Positions 62,575-64,000 of a DNA stretch of 64,000 nt are shown here, piece after piece. The notes under the pieces are model-generated. The model worked only from the letters and a program-made list of their open reading frames with translations. It was not told the origin of the DNA and searched no databases. The stretch covers positions 2,327,001-2,391,000 of the forward strand of contig NZ_CP059902.1 in NCBI RefSeq assembly GCF_014127105.1, written 5' to 3'. Both the position numbers and the translations under genes were made by a program. Numbering within the stretch: position 1 is the first letter of the stretch; every line of letters begins with the position of its first letter. Source of the DNA: Devosia sp. MC521 (lineage in GTDB: Bacteria; Pseudomonadota; Alphaproteobacteria; Rhizobiales; Devosiaceae).

Positions 62575-64000
62575 ATGGCGAAGAACACGACACCCCAGAA
62601 CGATCCGGCCGCACTGGCTTTTTCGGCCGTCGAGGATGCGCTTAAGGATTCGGTGTTCGATTTCGAGGAAGGCGCCGAGCCTACTTCGGAAAAGAAGCCT
62701 ACGGCCCCAGCCCGTTCGGAACGTTTGCGCGCCGCCGATAAAATCGCGCAGCAAGCTGGCGTTGTCGCCAACGACGACCGCATCTCAACTTCCAAGCTTC
62801 TCTATAGCTTGCAGAGTCGTTCTTCAAACACTCCGACCTACCTCGCTCTCGGTCTCTCCCTCGTTTGGCTGCTCGCATGTGGCACCGCTGCTTGGCTGCG
62901 TTTCGCGCCGCAGATGTCCAACTTCGGCCAGTTCATGGGATCGGTCGAATTCGTAGCACTGCTGGCCATCGTTGTTCTGCCGATCGTGGGTTTCTTCGCC
63001 GTAGCCACACTCTTCCGTCGCGCCGCAGACCTTCGCAATGCTGCATCCTCCATCACCCAAGCCGCTATGCGCTTGGCCGAACCAGAAATTACCGCCGCCG
63101 ATAAGGTCGCTTCGGTTGGCCAGGCCGTTCGACGCGAAGTCAACGCGCTTGGCGATGGTCTTGAACGTGCGCTCTCGCGTGCTGGCGAACTCGAAGTGAT
63201 GATTCACAACGAAGTCACCGCCCTCGAACGTACCTATTCTGACAACGAATCGCGCATGCGTGCGCTGATTGCCGAACTCGCCAGCCAGCGCGAAAGCGTG
63301 CTGACCAACACCGAACGTGTCCGCGAAGCAATCACCGAAAGCCATACCGGTCTGGTCTTCGATCTCGACATGATCAGCCAGCGTATTTCGGGCTCTATCG
63401 TCGATAGCGGCGGCAACCTCACCCGCGCGCTGGAAACAGCGGGCAACACGCTCAACACTGGCTTCAACGACCATGCGGACCAGTTCGTCCACCTCCTCGA
63501 AAACCGCACGACGGATTTCCTTGGCGCACTGAACGACAGCTCGCGCCGCCTTGAGAGTGGGTTCGACGAAAAAACCGCAGAGATGGCTAAGGCTCTCGAT
63601 GCACGTGCGCTGAACCTCAATTCTGGCGTTGAAGACCGCATCGCGCTGCTCAGCCAAGCACTTGACGCCCATCAGCAGTCCATCTCCGCGACGATCGACG
63701 CGCGCACTCAGCACATCGCCGAACGCGCGGACGTGCTCACCGGTGCTTTTGAAGACCGCACGAAGAATATTGCCGGCCTGATCGAAGCACGCACCACCAA
63801 CCTTGCCTCTGAACTTGACCTGCGCACAGAAGCGCTGTCGAACTTGCTCACCGACGGTGGCAGCTCGCTCCTCGAACAGCTGCGCATTCGTGGCGAAGAA
63901 GTCAGCGCCGCCCTCGCCGCTATTGGCGCACAGGTGTCGGGCGATATTTCCGGTCGTTCGACCGAAGCCGAACTGCTTCTGGCAACGCTCTCGCGCCAGC
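62575..64000 (+). CDS. Large membrane-anchored coiled-coil protein, N-terminal part (runs off the window)
   Basis: An open frame of 475 codons from the ATG at 62575 to the end without a stop. The N-terminal 80 residues are polar; two transmembrane helices lie near 83-102 (YLALGLSLVWLLACGTAAWL) and 122-145 (VEFVALLAIVVLPIVGFFAV); from 150 on it is a continuous coiled coil with repeated blocks such as LENRTTDFLGALNDSSRRLE and IEARTTNLASELDLRTEALS, every 15-20 residues with R-T or D-R pairs. In related genomes such genes are very long and annotated as apolipoprotein-like or kinesin-like; I do not know a defined function. No ribosome binding site is strong (GAG before ATG). Confidence 0.85.
   Translation, partial: MAKNTTPQNDPAALAFSAVEDALKDSVFDFEEGAEPTSEKKPTAPARSERLRAADKIAQQAGVVANDDRISTSKLLYSLQSRSSNTPTYLALGLSLVWLLACGTAAWLRFAPQMSNFGQFMGSVEFVALLAIVVLPIVGFFAVATLFRRAADLRNAASSITQAAMRLAEPEITAADKVASVGQAVRREVNALGDGLERALSRAGELEVMIHNEVTALERTYSDNESRMRALIAELASQRESVLTNTERVREAITESHTGLVFDLDMISQRISGSIVDSGGNLTRALETAGNTLNTGFNDHADQFVHLLENRTTDFLGALNDSSRRLESGFDEKTAEMAKALDARALNLNSGVEDRIALLSQALDAHQQSISATIDARTQHIAERADVLTGAFEDRTKNIAGLIEARTTNLASELDLRTEALSNLLTDGGSSLLEQLRIRGEEVSAALAAIGAQVSGDISGRSTEAELLLATLSRQ

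Noticed and set aside
62824..63714. A 296-codon minus-strand frame
   Set aside because: It is the complement of the coiled-coil gene, whose heptad and block pattern is clear on the plus strand.

Overview
This window is chromosomal DNA of a flagellated alphaproteobacterium. The family-level signatures (FlbT/FlaF, FliX, a CckA-type hybrid kinase, a Cys-poor DksA, MotE-like and DUF6468 proteins, a ferredoxin-dependent sulfite reductase operon with DUF2849 and DUF934) point to Hyphomicrobiales. A Devosia-like lineage is a guess from overall gene content and was not tested. I see no insertion sequence, prophage, CRISPR array, rRNA or tRNA.

Layout: 1-6.1 kb holds the N-terminal part of alaS, recA with a likely LexA operator, an FAH-family AraD1/GguC-like enzyme and the cell-cycle kinase cckA. 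6.1-21.5 kb is a flagellar basal-body and export cluster: flgB-flgC-fliE-fliQ-fliR-flhB on the minus strand, fliO-fliP on the plus strand, fliL-fliM-DUF6468-motE-like-large exported solenoid protein on the minus strand, and flgF-flgG-flgA-flgH on the plus strand. 21.6-25.4 kb interrupts this with an M32 carboxypeptidase, a small curli island (curlin-like, csgH-like, curlin-like) and dksA. 25.5-45.6 kb is the second flagellar block: fliX diverging from flgI-flgJ-like-flgN-like, three tandem very large flagellin genes, flbT-flaF, then flgL, flgK and flgE on the minus strand.

45.7-64 kb is mostly housekeeping: a P-loop ATPase beside metA, a YcjX/YcjF pair, an EAL protein, two [2Fe-2S] ferredoxins and a ferredoxin-NADP reductase around a cysG-DUF2849-cysI-cysH/DUF934 sulfate-assimilation operon, a methyltransferase-prfC pair, a GFA protein, an Hpt protein and the start of a large membrane-anchored coiled-coil protein that runs off the end.

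Regulation appears coherent. Perfect TTAA-N7-TTAA boxes (the CtrA pattern) lie before flgB/fliO, fliL/flgF, fliX/flgI and flagellin 3. GG-N10-GC elements (sigma-54 pattern) lie before flgF, flgI, flbT and flgE. With CckA and FliX encoded here, this matches the Caulobacter-type flagellar hierarchy. Flagellins 1 and 2 share a conserved 5' leader and sit just upstream of flbT, whose family acts on flagellin leaders.

Most notable: the filament and hook proteins are unusually large through repeated beta modules; two of the three flagellin genes carry single-base insertions that break the frame; a 1141-residue exported beta-plus-solenoid protein follows a MotE-like gene and may be a periplasmic motor scaffold; and two cysteine-containing curlin-like proteins occur with CsgH but without the usual csgEFG neighbours.
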